A stretch of DNA of 64,000 nt from an uncultured Bacteroidales bacterium (GTDB lineage Bacteria > Bacteroidota > Bacteroidia > Bacteroidales > F082), in NCBI GenBank assembly GCA_900318265.1, contig ONKA01000003.1, forward strand, positions 124,001-188,000, given 5' to 3'. The notes beneath the pieces were generated by a model that had not been told where the DNA came from, did no database searches, and worked only from the letters and a program-made list of their open reading frames with translations. The position numbers and the translations under genes are program-made. The first letter of the stretch is position 1, and each line of letters begins with the position of its first letter. Below, piece by piece: positions 54,761 to 63,446 of the stretch.

Positions 54761-55711
54761 ATGAAAGCTTTTATCTTCCCTGGTCAAGGCTGCCAAAAAG
54801 AAGGGATGGGCAAAGATATTTACGCTCAGTTCCCTAAAGCCAAAGAATTGTTTGAACGTGCCAATGATTTCCTTGGGTACAAAATCACTGACGTGATGTT
54901 CCACGGCACCGAAGAGGAACTGATGGAAACAAAGAATACACAGCCTTCAGTCTTTGTGTATGAAACTATTCTCGCCCTATGTCAAGACGACGTGAAGCCC
55001 GATTGTGTGGCAGGTCACTCCCTCGGCGAATTTGCTGCATTGGTCATTGCGGGTTCCATCACCTTTGAAGAGGGGCTGAATCTCGTGCTGAATCGTGCTT
55101 TAATTGGTCAGAAGGCATCAGATGAAGCCCCTGTTAAGACAGGGATGGGTGCGGTGATTGGTCTTCCTGACGAATACGTTGAAAAGCGTATCAAGGAGAT
55201 TTGGGAAGAAGTCGGCGAGCCGCTCTATTTTGCCAATTACAACGGTCCAGGACAAGTGGTTATCAGTGGTAGTAGAAAGGCTGTGCGTGCTGCCTGCAAG
55301 GCGTTTATGAAAGAGGGTGCCAAGAAGGCAGTGCCGTTGGCTATCGGTGGTTCATTCCATACACCATTTATGGACGAAGCTCGGGAACAGTTAGGTGCCA
55401 TCATTAAGAAGGTGGATTTCAAGCCTGCTGCCATCCCTGTATATCAGTGCGTGGATGCTTTGCCACATACTGACCCAGAAGAAATTCGTGCTAATCTGAT
55501 CCAACATATTACTCATCCAGTGCTGTGGACTGCAATGACCCACAATATGGCCAAGGATGGTGTAACTGAGTTTTATGAAGTGGGAACTGACGATACACTG
55601 GAAAAAATTGTCCACCGCATGTATCCCAACCTACACCAGCAGTCACTGCTTGATGTTCCAACATACTTTGGAAAGGTTAAGAATTTCAAGGTTGTAAAAG
55701 AAGTTAATTAG
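54761..55711 (+). CDS. Malonyl-CoA:ACP transacylase (FabD-like)
   Basis: 316 residues. FPGQGCQ at the start, S87 in GHSLGE as nucleophile, Arg in LVLNRALIGQ at the place that binds the malonyl carboxylate, and GGSFHTPFM with the catalytic His. All residues for malonyl loading are kept, so malonyl-ACP is the likely product. It would serve the ACP encoded 42 bases downstream. Confidence 0.9.
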   Translation: MKAFIFPGQGCQKEGMGKDIYAQFPKAKELFERANDFLGYKITDVMFHGTEEELMETKNTQPSVFVYETILALCQDDVKPDCVAGHSLGEFAALVIAGSITFEEGLNLVLNRALIGQKASDEAPVKTGMGAVIGLPDEYVEKRIKEIWEEVGEPLYFANYNGPGQVVISGSRKAVRAACKAFMKEGAKKAVPLAIGGSFHTPFMDEAREQLGAIIKKVDFKPAAIPVYQCVDALPHTDPEEIRANLIQHITHPVLWTAMTHNMAKDGVTEFYEVGTDDTLEKIVHRMYPNLHQQSLLDVPTYFGKVKNFKVVKEVN

Positions 55712-55753
55712 TAATTATTCACATTTTGTTTCACTATCATAAATATTTAAGCA

Positions 55754-55981
55754 ATGACATTAGATGAATTTGTAAAGGCATTCGCTGCCGAGTTCGACGA
55801 CACTCCAGAAGAAACCTTCAAGGCTGATACTCGTTACAAGGAATTGGACGAGTGGGGCTCACTCATTGCATTGTCAATCATTTCGATGGTTGATGATGAG
55901 ATGGACAAGCGTGTCACAGGTGCTGACTTGCGCAATTGCTCCACCATCGAGGAATTGTTCAACCTCGTGGAGTCGAAGTAA
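55754..55981 (+). CDS. Dedicated acyl carrier protein
   Basis: 75 residues, acidic, four-helix ACP pattern. The phosphopantetheine serine is S36 in DEWGSLIAL; the residue before it is Gly instead of the usual Asp of DSL, as in some carrier proteins of secondary pathways. It stands in the middle of the KAS/SDR/FabD genes. Confidence 0.88.
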   Translation: MTLDEFVKAFAAEFDDTPEETFKADTRYKELDEWGSLIALSIISMVDDEMDKRVTGADLRNCSTIEELFNLVESK

Positions 55982-56043
55982 TCAAACTTGGGAAGCACAC
56001 AGTTATGTGTGCTTCCCTTAACCTTGGGAATTAAACTATTCTT

Positions 56044-57111
56044 ATGTCTTCAATAAGTATAAAAAACATAGCCATCAAAGGCATGGCGGGTTGTGTGCCT
56101 GAGCGGGTTCAAGAGAACAAGGACTATCCGGGCATGACCCCAGAAGAGATTCAGAAATATATTGATGCCACGGGTGTGGTGCGCCGCCATTGCGCTATCC
56201 ATGATGGCAGTATCTGTACTTCCGACCTCTGTCAAAAAGCGGCAGAAAAACTTATGGCAGATCTTGGGTGGGACAAAAGTGAAATTGATCTACTGATTTT
56301 TGTTTCACACACCACCGACTATAAACTGCCTGCCACTGGCATTGTGTTGCAGGACAAGATGGGTATACCCACATCCTGTTTAGCGTTCGATATTACTTTG
56401 GGCTGCTCTGGCTTTTTGGTGGGTCTTGGGGTAATGGGTAACTTGATGGCCTCAGGATCGTTCCGTAAAGGCTTGTTGATGGTGGGCAACACCCAGTCGG
56501 AATATGCAAGCCCTGAAGACCGTAGCATGACCTTGTTACTTGGTGATGCAGGCACTGTGACGGCTATCGAGTATGCCCCTGATTCGAAAGATGAAATCAA
56601 CATTACCTATATGTCTGACGGCTCAGGACGTGAATTCGTTATTCTTCCTGATGGTGGTTCACGCAACCCAGTAAACGAAAAGTCTTTCATTATGGAGGAT
56701 TGTGGTAACGGTATTCGCCGTACTCGCCTGCATGAGAAGATGATTGGCGATGAAGTGTTCTCCTACGGCACCCACTTTATTCCAAAAGTGTATGAAGAAA
56801 TGCGCGCCAAGTTCAGTATCGAACCTGATGAGGTGGACTACCTTTTACTTCATCAGGCCAACAAGTTCTTGTGCGAGAAACTGCGCAAGAAGTTGAAATT
56901 CCCACCAGAGAAAGTACCTTATAATATTCAGGAGTTTGGCAATACCAGTGGGGCTACTATTCCCCTGCTCATGGTTACTGAATTGCAAAAAGAGTTGCAT
57001 GACCGTCAACTCAATATGCTTGCCGCCACCATTGGTGTGGGTTTCTCACTTGGTGTGGCCCAAATTAAGACCCATGGTGGTATTGTGGTTCCCGATTTAA
57101 TGTATTTATAA
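56044..57111 (+). CDS. Ketoacyl-ACP synthase III-like enzyme, second copy
   Basis: 355 residues. Triad C121 in TLGCSGFLVG, His in LLLHQANKFLCEKL, Asn in EFGNTSGATIP. Less AT-rich than its paralogue at 53644. A second KAS III next to the ACP suggests either a second elongation or a different starter. Confidence 0.88.
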   Translation: MSSISIKNIAIKGMAGCVPERVQENKDYPGMTPEEIQKYIDATGVVRRHCAIHDGSICTSDLCQKAAEKLMADLGWDKSEIDLLIFVSHTTDYKLPATGIVLQDKMGIPTSCLAFDITLGCSGFLVGLGVMGNLMASGSFRKGLLMVGNTQSEYASPEDRSMTLLLGDAGTVTAIEYAPDSKDEINITYMSDGSGREFVILPDGGSRNPVNEKSFIMEDCGNGIRRTRLHEKMIGDEVFSYGTHFIPKVYEEMRAKFSIEPDEVDYLLLHQANKFLCEKLRKKLKFPPEKVPYNIQEFGNTSGATIPLLMVTELQKELHDRQLNMLAATIGVGFSLGVAQIKTHGGIVVPDLMYL

Positions 57112-57113
57112 TT

Positions 57114-57857
57114 ATGTATAATCCATTCTCCCTTGAAGGGAAAACCATACTGGTCACGGGTGCATCTTCTGGCATAGGTCGTGGCATCTGCATTGACTGT
57201 TCCAAAATGGGGGCAAAGGTTCATCTGATGGCTCGTAATGAGGAGCGTCTGAACGAAACCCTTTCAAAGATGGAAGGAGAAGGTCATGTGATACACAAGG
57301 CCGATTTGTGCAGTTCAGAAGACCTCAATATATTGGTTGAATCCTTGCCTGTTATTGACGGTGTTGTGTTATGCGCAGGTATCATCAAGACTATGCCAGT
57401 GAAGAATATCACAGAAGATGCAATGACAGAAATTTTCAACGCCAACATTCTGGGCGACATAAAGATTTGCAGCCGTCTTTTGAAGAAAAAGAAGTTCAGC
57501 CATGGAGGTTCAGTGGTGTTCATCTCATCGGTGTCCACATTCAACGTGAAGGTGGGTAATTCACTTTATTCGGCAACCAAGGGAGCGGTTAATTCTTTTG
57601 CAAAGGCGATGGCGCTGGAAGTGTCGAAGCAGAATATGCGTGTGAATTGCATACAGCCTGGTTTTGTGCCCTCAAGTATTTTGAGCAGTGGTGCTATTGA
57701 AGAAGACGAATTCCTGAAATTTTATGCCGAGCGTCATCCGTTGGGCTTTGGCAACCCTTCTGACATTGCCAATGGGTGTATTTATCTTCTGTCCGACGCC
57801 TCTCGTTGGGTCACGGGCAGTATCTTTACCATAGATGGAGGATATACTCTGCAATAA
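57114..57857 (+). CDS. SDR ketoreductase (FabG-like), second copy
   Basis: 247 residues. TGASSGIGRG, Ser in FISSV, Y152xxxK156 (YSATK), and a closing ITDGGYTL-type end (FTIDGGYTL). It follows KAS III after 2 bases and overlaps the metallo-hydrolase gene by 23 bases. With the copy at 52846 the module could carry out two rounds of condensation and reduction. Confidence 0.87.
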   Translation: MYNPFSLEGKTILVTGASSGIGRGICIDCSKMGAKVHLMARNEERLNETLSKMEGEGHVIHKADLCSSEDLNILVESLPVIDGVVLCAGIIKTMPVKNITEDAMTEIFNANILGDIKICSRLLKKKKFSHGGSVVFISSVSTFNVKVGNSLYSATKGAVNSFAKAMALEVSKQNMRVNCIQPGFVPSSILSSGAIEEDEFLKFYAERHPLGFGNPSDIANGCIYLLSDASRWVTGSIFTIDGGYTLQ

Positions 57858-58500
57858 CATCAAGGTCTTGCAGTTCGACAATGTACCTGTCCCGTCGAAC
57901 ACTTACCTCCTCGTCAATGAGGCGAGTAAAAAGTGTATTGTCATCGATCCAGGTACGAAAGAACAGGTCAATGTGCGCGACTATATTCAATCGCAAGAGC
58001 TTAATCTTGACTATATCATCCTCACTCATGAGCATTTCGACCATTGTTGGGGCGTAAACTATTTATTGGAGTTGTTTCCTGCTAAGGTAGTTGCTACACA
58101 ACTCTGTGCCGAATGGGTGCAGACTCCCATGAATTATTTCAACCAACTGTATTACAATTCCGATGAAATGTACCAGATTACACAGGTGGATGTGAAAGTT
58201 GAAGATGTTGACTGGAAAATGATGTGGGGCGATGAGTCCATCGTTTTTATCAGCACTCCAGGACACAGTAATAAAGGAATGTGCATTGAAATAGGAGGTT
58301 GCTTGTTTACAGGTGATACCATATTGTATCGAACGAAACCTTTCCTAAAAAAACGATATGGGGCCTCCAAACAGGAGTTGAAGAAAAGCATAGAAAAAAT
58401 CTTTCTCACCTATCCTAGCGAAACCAAAATCTTTCCTGGACATGGAGAACCATTCATATTAAAAGATGTTGAATCTTTTTATGATGAATTATTTAAGTAA
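57835..58500 (+). CDS. Metallo-beta-lactamase-fold hydrolase
   Basis: 221 residues (glyoxalase II-like). The metal motif HEHFDH is at 65-70; STPGHSNKGM, FTGDTIL and PGHGEP supply further ligands. Its start lies inside the SDR gene. In an ACP-based operon a thioesterase or editing role is plausible, since several such hydrolases cleave thioesters. Specificity unknown. Confidence 0.82.
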   Translation: MEDILCNNIKVLQFDNVPVPSNTYLLVNEASKKCIVIDPGTKEQVNVRDYIQSQELNLDYIILTHEHFDHCWGVNYLLELFPAKVVATQLCAEWVQTPMNYFNQLYYNSDEMYQITQVDVKVEDVDWKMMWGDESIVFISTPGHSNKGMCIEIGGCLFTGDTILYRTKPFLKKRYGASKQELKKSIEKIFLTYPSETKIFPGHGEPFILKDVESFYDELFK

Positions 58501-58519
58501 TTATTCAAAATAGATAATT

Positions 58520-59434
58520 ATGAGTAACGTTAGAAAACAAATAAAAGACTTTTTTCATGACATGAATTTGGTTATTAATGCCAATAACATGATGATGTAT
58601 TATCCCGATGTTAAACCTCAGAAAAACAGAGTCAATTTACATCTTCATGATGTCAAAAAGACAGGTTGGGATTATTATGATAATGGGAAATACCCAATAA
58701 ACTTAGGTGATTATCTTGGGAAAGTGGTTGTGGATTGGATGTTGGAAAAGAAAGGATTATCTCTTGATGACGAGGTAAATGGGACAAAACACCTGATCAC
58801 AATAGGTTCTGGAGGACTGAAGATGTTTCAAGATGCAACAATTTGGGGAACAGGAATTTATAATGGACATACCAATAAATGGACGGAGAGATTCCATAAT
58901 GCCAAACATAGACATTTGGACATTCGATCTGTGCGCGGTCCATTAACTAGAGAAGTTTATATGGATTTAGGTCACAACTGTCCGGAAGTGTATGGTGATC
59001 CTGCAATACTAATGCCTCTAATCTACCAGCCAGAAACCATTCAAAAAACACATAAATATCTAATAATCCCACAATACACCCAAGAAACCTGGTTGCGAAG
59101 ATATATCAAAGGGGATATGATAATTAGTATGAACACGGATGACTATAAGGCTGTAATAGACAAAATAGTGTCATGCGAATATGTTATCAGTAGTTCATTA
59201 CATGGTATCATTTTGGCAGAATCTTATGGCGTTCCTGCTATTTATTATAATGGTCGTCCTGGCAGGTCACAATATAAGTTTAAGGACTGGTATTTAAGCA
59301 CTAATAGGACAGAGTTTCCTTTGGTAACCAGTTTGGTGGAGGCATACGATTCCTATGCTCCTGAATTGCCAAATTTGTCTGATTTGCAAAAGGGAGTAAT
59401 GGAAGCCTTCCCGTATGATTTGTGGGAGAAATAA
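58520..59434 (+). CDS. Polysaccharide pyruvyl transferase family protein
   Basis: 304 residues. NLGDYLGKVVVDWML near the start, VRGPLTREVYMDLG, YGDPAILMP, and VISSSLHGIILAESYGVPAI near the end, all typical of the CsaB/WcaK-type family. These enzymes put a ketal pyruvate on a sugar from phosphoenolpyruvate. Acts in the cytoplasm on lipid-linked or nucleotide-linked sugars. Confidence 0.87.
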   Translation: MSNVRKQIKDFFHDMNLVINANNMMMYYPDVKPQKNRVNLHLHDVKKTGWDYYDNGKYPINLGDYLGKVVVDWMLEKKGLSLDDEVNGTKHLITIGSGGLKMFQDATIWGTGIYNGHTNKWTERFHNAKHRHLDIRSVRGPLTREVYMDLGHNCPEVYGDPAILMPLIYQPETIQKTHKYLIIPQYTQETWLRRYIKGDMIISMNTDDYKAVIDKIVSCEYVISSSLHGIILAESYGVPAIYYNGRPGRSQYKFKDWYLSTNRTEFPLVTSLVEAYDSYAPELPNLSDLQKGVMEAFPYDLWEK

Positions 59435-59468
59435 AAAATAAAAATCGTAAAGGAGAAACTATTTTCAG

Positions 59469-59553
59469 ATGATAAAGATTTTAACAACTCGCTTGGGCGA
59501 GGAATCCATCAGTTGGTTGAAAGAGGGGGGATAAGGTGACTTTACTTTTTTGA
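59469..59553 (+). pseudogene. Remnant of a fumarase beta-subunit gene
   Basis: An ATG at 59469 opens MIKILTTRLGEESISWLKEG. This matches the first part of the intact gene at 61118 (LTTPLSEESISQLKVGD), and the DNA is similar too (GAGGAATCCAT in both). A run of six G after GA breaks the frame; removing one G gives KEGDKVTL, the expected continuation. After some 27 codons the similarity stops in a T-run. The rest of the gene is absent. It lies immediately upstream of the wzx gene. Confidence 0.7.
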
Positions 59554-59599
59554 ATCTGCAATTTGATTATTTGTCTCTATTGGCTAAAAGCAAATATAG

Positions 59600-61087
59600 A
59601 TGGCTACACAAAGTTTAAAACAAAAAGCAGCCTCGGGCATGGTTTGGACGGCCTTGCAGAAATATTCGACGATGGGCATTACTTTCGTTTCGGGCATTAT
59701 TCTTGCCCGATTGTTGACCCCATTCGATTATGGCTGCATAGGCATGCTTTCCATTTTTATGGTGTTGGCTGATGCTTTCATTGATGGTGGTTTTGGATCT
59801 GCATTGATTCAAAAGAAACGACCAACACAGGAGGATTATTCTACTATCTTTTGGTGGAATTTGGGTATGGCAGGGGTGATGTATGCCATTCTCTTTATGT
59901 GTGCACCTGCTATTTCCCGTTTTTATAATACCCCCATTCTATGCGATGTATTAAGGGTACAAGGGTTGGTGCTTTTTATTCACGCGATGAACCTCATTCA
60001 GCGAAACCAGTTAAGGAAGAATTTGAATTTCAAACTATTGTCTATTGTTACCATAGCCACTACTTTTATTTCTCTTGGTGTTACAATCTATATGGCATAC
60101 ATTGGAATGGGTGTATGGGCATTGGTGACACAAAATCTTATGGTTTCATTAATACCTTCACTGGTGTTTTGGTTCTATGTGAAATGGCGGCCTAAATGGG
60201 TTTTTTCATGGCAATCCTTTAAGGAGTTGTTTAGCTTTGGATTCTATATGTTTTTGACCCATTTGGTGAATAATTTTGGTCAAAAAATACAAGGCTTATT
60301 GATTGGTAAGGTTTACTCTCCAGCTATTATGGGTTATTACTCAAAGGCAGAAAGCACCGAAAAATTGGCTTCTACTAGTATTTCTGGTATTATGACTCAA
60401 GTCACTTATCCGCTTTATGCCGAAGTACAAGATAACAAGCAAGCTTTATCAAATATAATCAAGAGGTTGACTATGACTTTGGCATATATAACGTTTCCTT
60501 TGATGTTTATCTTGTTGCTTTGTGCCAAGCCCATTTTTGTTTTATTGTATTCTGACCGCTGGCTGCAAAGTGTACCTTATTTTCAAGTGCTTTGTTTCGC
60601 TGGATTGGCGGCCTGTTTGCAAGCGGTGAATTTACAAGCTATTTCTGCCATTGGAAAAAGTAAAACCATGTTTGTTTGGAGTTTAGTGAAACGTGCAATT
60701 GGTATTGGTGCAGTAGTGCTAGGGTTGATGTTTTTTGGAATGAAGGGATTGCTGGTAGGTGTGATTGTCAATTATTGGTTTTCTTATTTTGTGAATATTA
60801 GCTTGGTTTCCAAACACGTTGGCTACAGGTTTTGGCGGCAAATTGAAGATTTGCTTCCCGTGGCCATAGTTTCCGTTATCGCTGCATTGTTGAGTTATGG
60901 GGTGGGGCATTTGTTGCATCTGAGTATGTATCCGGATGGATTGGTGAAAGCAAGCGTATACGCAGTTGTCTATTTGGGTTGGTCTTTTATATTTAAGCCA
61001 GAAGCATTCACCTATTTTTTGACCACTATTCCTGACAGGTTCAACTTTGTCAAGAAGTTGAAGAAGAATAAGAGAACAGGAGAATAG
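59600..61087 (+). CDS. wzx: Wzx-type O-antigen/polysaccharide flippase
   Basis: 495 residues, about 12-14 membrane segments, MOP (MATE-like) superfamily, polysaccharide-transport branch (WzxC-like). It would flip lipid-linked repeat units across the inner membrane. N-terminal SGMVWTALQKYSTMGITF and ILARLLTPFDYG are typical. It separates the fumarase remnant from the intact fumarase-like genes, as if inserted between them. Confidence 0.9.
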   Translation: MATQSLKQKAASGMVWTALQKYSTMGITFVSGIILARLLTPFDYGCIGMLSIFMVLADAFIDGGFGSALIQKKRPTQEDYSTIFWWNLGMAGVMYAILFMCAPAISRFYNTPILCDVLRVQGLVLFIHAMNLIQRNQLRKNLNFKLLSIVTIATTFISLGVTIYMAYIGMGVWALVTQNLMVSLIPSLVFWFYVKWRPKWVFSWQSFKELFSFGFYMFLTHLVNNFGQKIQGLLIGKVYSPAIMGYYSKAESTEKLASTSISGIMTQVTYPLYAEVQDNKQALSNIIKRLTMTLAYITFPLMFILLLCAKPIFVLLYSDRWLQSVPYFQVLCFAGLAACLQAVNLQAISAIGKSKTMFVWSLVKRAIGIGAVVLGLMFFGMKGLLVGVIVNYWFSYFVNISLVSKHVGYRFWRQIEDLLPVAIVSVIAALLSYGVGHLLHLSMYPDGLVKASVYAVVYLGWSFIFKPEAFTYFLTTIPDRFNFVKKLKKNKRTGE

Positions 61088-61117
61088 GTGAATCCATCAC
61101 TAGTTTTTTGAAATCCT

Positions 61118-61633
61118 ATGCAAAAAGAAATAGAATTGACAACGCCTCTAAGTGAGGAATCCATTAGCCAGTTGAAGGTGGGTGACGTGGTGACCATCAC
61201 GGGAAACATCTATACAGGCCGTGATGCCGTGCTCCCCAAAATTGTCAAGGCGTCCCAAGAGGGCACTTTGAATGATTTGGGTATCGATTTGCAGGGTTCG
61301 GTGATATTTCATACTGCGGTCAGTCCTGCCGGTGTTGGACCTACCTCAAGTAATAAGGTGGAGATTGAGTGCACCTTCGAGCCTTTGTCAAAGGCGGGGG
61401 TAAAAATGCATCTTGGCAAGGGAGCCATCTCCAAGGAGACGGTAAAGGCTTTGTCGGAACAGAATGCAGTCTTTGCCATCATTCCTCCAGTGACTGCCCT
61501 GTTGGGTAGTCAAACTGTGGAACGGGAGGTTATTGCCTTCCCCGAATTGGGCATGGAAGCGTTCAATAGGTTGAAAGTGGTCAAGTATCAAGCCATCATC
61601 GCTGCTGCGAAAGGAGAATCGATTTATGATTAG
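61118..61633 (+). CDS. Fe-S hydro-lyase beta subunit (fumarase/tartrate dehydratase type)
   Basis: 171 residues. GNIYTGRDAVLPKI, IFHTAVSPAG and TSSNKVE are the usual stretches of the C-terminal half of class I fumarases or TtdB. Substrate could be fumarate/malate, tartrate, mesaconate or a relative. It overlaps the alpha subunit gene by 8 bases. The order beta-alpha is the reverse of most two-subunit operons. Confidence 0.88.
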   Translation: MQKEIELTTPLSEESISQLKVGDVVTITGNIYTGRDAVLPKIVKASQEGTLNDLGIDLQGSVIFHTAVSPAGVGPTSSNKVEIECTFEPLSKAGVKMHLGKGAISKETVKALSEQNAVFAIIPPVTALLGSQTVEREVIAFPELGMEAFNRLKVVKYQAIIAAAKGESIYD

Positions 61634-62471
61634 TATACAAGAAAAAGTAGCCGATTGTCTTGTTAGGGCTGGTTCTACTTTCCGTGAGGATCAGAAAAAC
61701 GCCTATCGTAAGGCTATCGCTGATGAGACCAATGTCCAATCCTGCTGGGTAATGCAACAAGTGCTTGACAATGCTATTGTTGCTGAAGACAGAAGAAGCC
61801 CATTATGTGACGACACTGGCATTCCGCATCTCTTCCTTGAGGTGGGGAAAAAACGGTCGGTGACGGGTGAGTTGTTGGGACAAATAAAGGAAGGCGTAGC
61901 CATGGGGTTGCGCCAATTGCCAGGGCGTCCAATGGCCATCAAGGGAGATGATTATGCTCGCATTGACCAGAGTGGTGGTCTGGATGAAGACAGTGGTGCG
62001 TTGGCACCATCGCCCATATTGATTAAACCTGTTGAGGAGGACGTGCTTCGTCTCACCATTTTGATGCTCGGTGGAGGCCCGGCTATTCGTGGTATTACTC
62101 AACGCGTTTTCCATAAGCACAGTGTGGATGTCGTGATTGAAGAAATAGTAAACCGTGCAAAAGAAGGCGTTTCCAAACTCGGATGTAGTCCTTGTGTGCT
62201 TGCTGTGGGTATTGGACGTTCCCAATTTGAAGCCACAAGTCTGATGATGGAGGCCATGGTTTACGGTGACTTCAGCAAACAGTCTGACTTTGAGAAGAGA
62301 ATCACCGAAAAGGTGAATGAAGCCAACATCGGTCCTCTAGGTTTGGGTGGCAAGCATAGTGTTTTGGCCACATTTGCCAAAATCGGCCCCCAACGGGCTA
62401 GTGGAGTCCGTATCGTAGCCTTGAGACCTTGTTGCTGTTTTGAACCGAGAAGAGCTACCATAGAATTGTAA
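61626..62471 (+). CDS. Fe-S hydro-lyase alpha subunit
   Basis: 281 residues. Cysteines for the 4Fe-4S cluster are in SPLCDDTGIPH, KLGCSPCVLAVGIG and the C-terminal RPCCCFEPRRA. It forms the catalytic cluster domain with the beta subunit at 61118. In a polysaccharide operon it may hydrate or dehydrate a dicarboxylate precursor rather than serve the TCA cycle. Confidence 0.88.
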   Translation: MISIQEKVADCLVRAGSTFREDQKNAYRKAIADETNVQSCWVMQQVLDNAIVAEDRRSPLCDDTGIPHLFLEVGKKRSVTGELLGQIKEGVAMGLRQLPGRPMAIKGDDYARIDQSGGLDEDSGALAPSPILIKPVEEDVLRLTILMLGGGPAIRGITQRVFHKHSVDVVIEEIVNRAKEGVSKLGCSPCVLAVGIGRSQFEATSLMMEAMVYGDFSKQSDFEKRITEKVNEANIGPLGLGGKHSVLATFAKIGPQRASGVRIVALRPCCCFEPRRATIEL

Positions 62472-62474
62472 ACT

Positions 62475-63446
62475 ATGCCAAAGATTTTACATACTGCAAG
62501 ATATACTGGCTTACCGTTGGAAATACTCCAAAGGTCTTGTCCAGAGGGTTTTACCGTAAAAACTCTTGACGAAGCCACCCATGAACAACTCGTAAAGGAA
62601 GCGATAGATGCTGATTATTTTTTAGTGAGTGGCCGCTTACCGATAGACAAGGCCGTGCTTGATCATGCCCCTCATCTGAAGATGATTCAGCGGACAGGAG
62701 TAGGCACTGAAATGCTTGATCCTGACGAAATCAAGAAATGCGGCATTCCGGTCTATGTGAATGCCGGTGTGAATGCGCAGAGTGTGGCAGAACATACGCT
62801 AACTCTCGTCTTGGCTTGCCTGAAACGATTGCCTCAGATCAACCGCCAAATGCACGAAGGCGTTTGGAAAAAACAACTTACCGGTGTGACTACTCATGAG
62901 CTGAAAGATAAAACGGTGGCCATGGTCGGTATGGGTAACATTGGGCATTTGGTTGCGCAAATGCTTCAGGCTTTTGGTGCCAAGGTTATCTATACGGATG
63001 TTTTCCGTCAAACAAAAGATGTGGAAGAAAAGTTGGAATTGACCTATTTCGATAGTTTTGAAGCAATGCTCCCGCAGGCCGACATCCTCAGTTTTCATTG
63101 CCCGTTAACCAAAGAGAATACCGAAATGCTCAATCAGCGTACATTGGCAATGGTGAAGGAAGGTGCTATCGTTGTCAATACCGCCCGAGGCAAACTCATC
63201 AATCCAGATGACTTGTATAATGCCGTCAAGTCAGGCCATATTCGCGCGGCTGCGCTTGACACACATTATGAAGAACCCATAAAAGAAGGGTACAAATTAG
63301 CCGAAATGGACAATATCATTCTTACGCCACATATCGGAGGTCTTAGTTATGAGGCTTTTGAATCTATGATGCAAAGGGCCATGGAGAACATTTGTCATTT
63401 TGAGAACTCGGAAATGGATTTAATTAAAGGTAACAGGATTCTATAA
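62475..63446 (+). CDS. D-2-hydroxyacid dehydrogenase
   Basis: 323 residues. GMGNIGHLVA binds NAD(H); catalytic Arg in VNTARGKLI region, Glu in DTHYEEP, His in LTPHIGG. Family members interconvert 2-keto and D-2-hydroxy acids (phosphoglycerate, lactate, malate-like). The start is 3 bases after the hydro-lyase; the stop overlaps the next start (TAATG), so the set is coupled. Confidence 0.85.
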   Translation: MPKILHTARYTGLPLEILQRSCPEGFTVKTLDEATHEQLVKEAIDADYFLVSGRLPIDKAVLDHAPHLKMIQRTGVGTEMLDPDEIKKCGIPVYVNAGVNAQSVAEHTLTLVLACLKRLPQINRQMHEGVWKKQLTGVTTHELKDKTVAMVGMGNIGHLVAQMLQAFGAKVIYTDVFRQTKDVEEKLELTYFDSFEAMLPQADILSFHCPLTKENTEMLNQRTLAMVKEGAIVVNTARGKLINPDDLYNAVKSGHIRAAALDTHYEEPIKEGYKLAEMDNIILTPHIGGLSYEAFESMMQRAMENICHFENSEMDLIKGNRIL

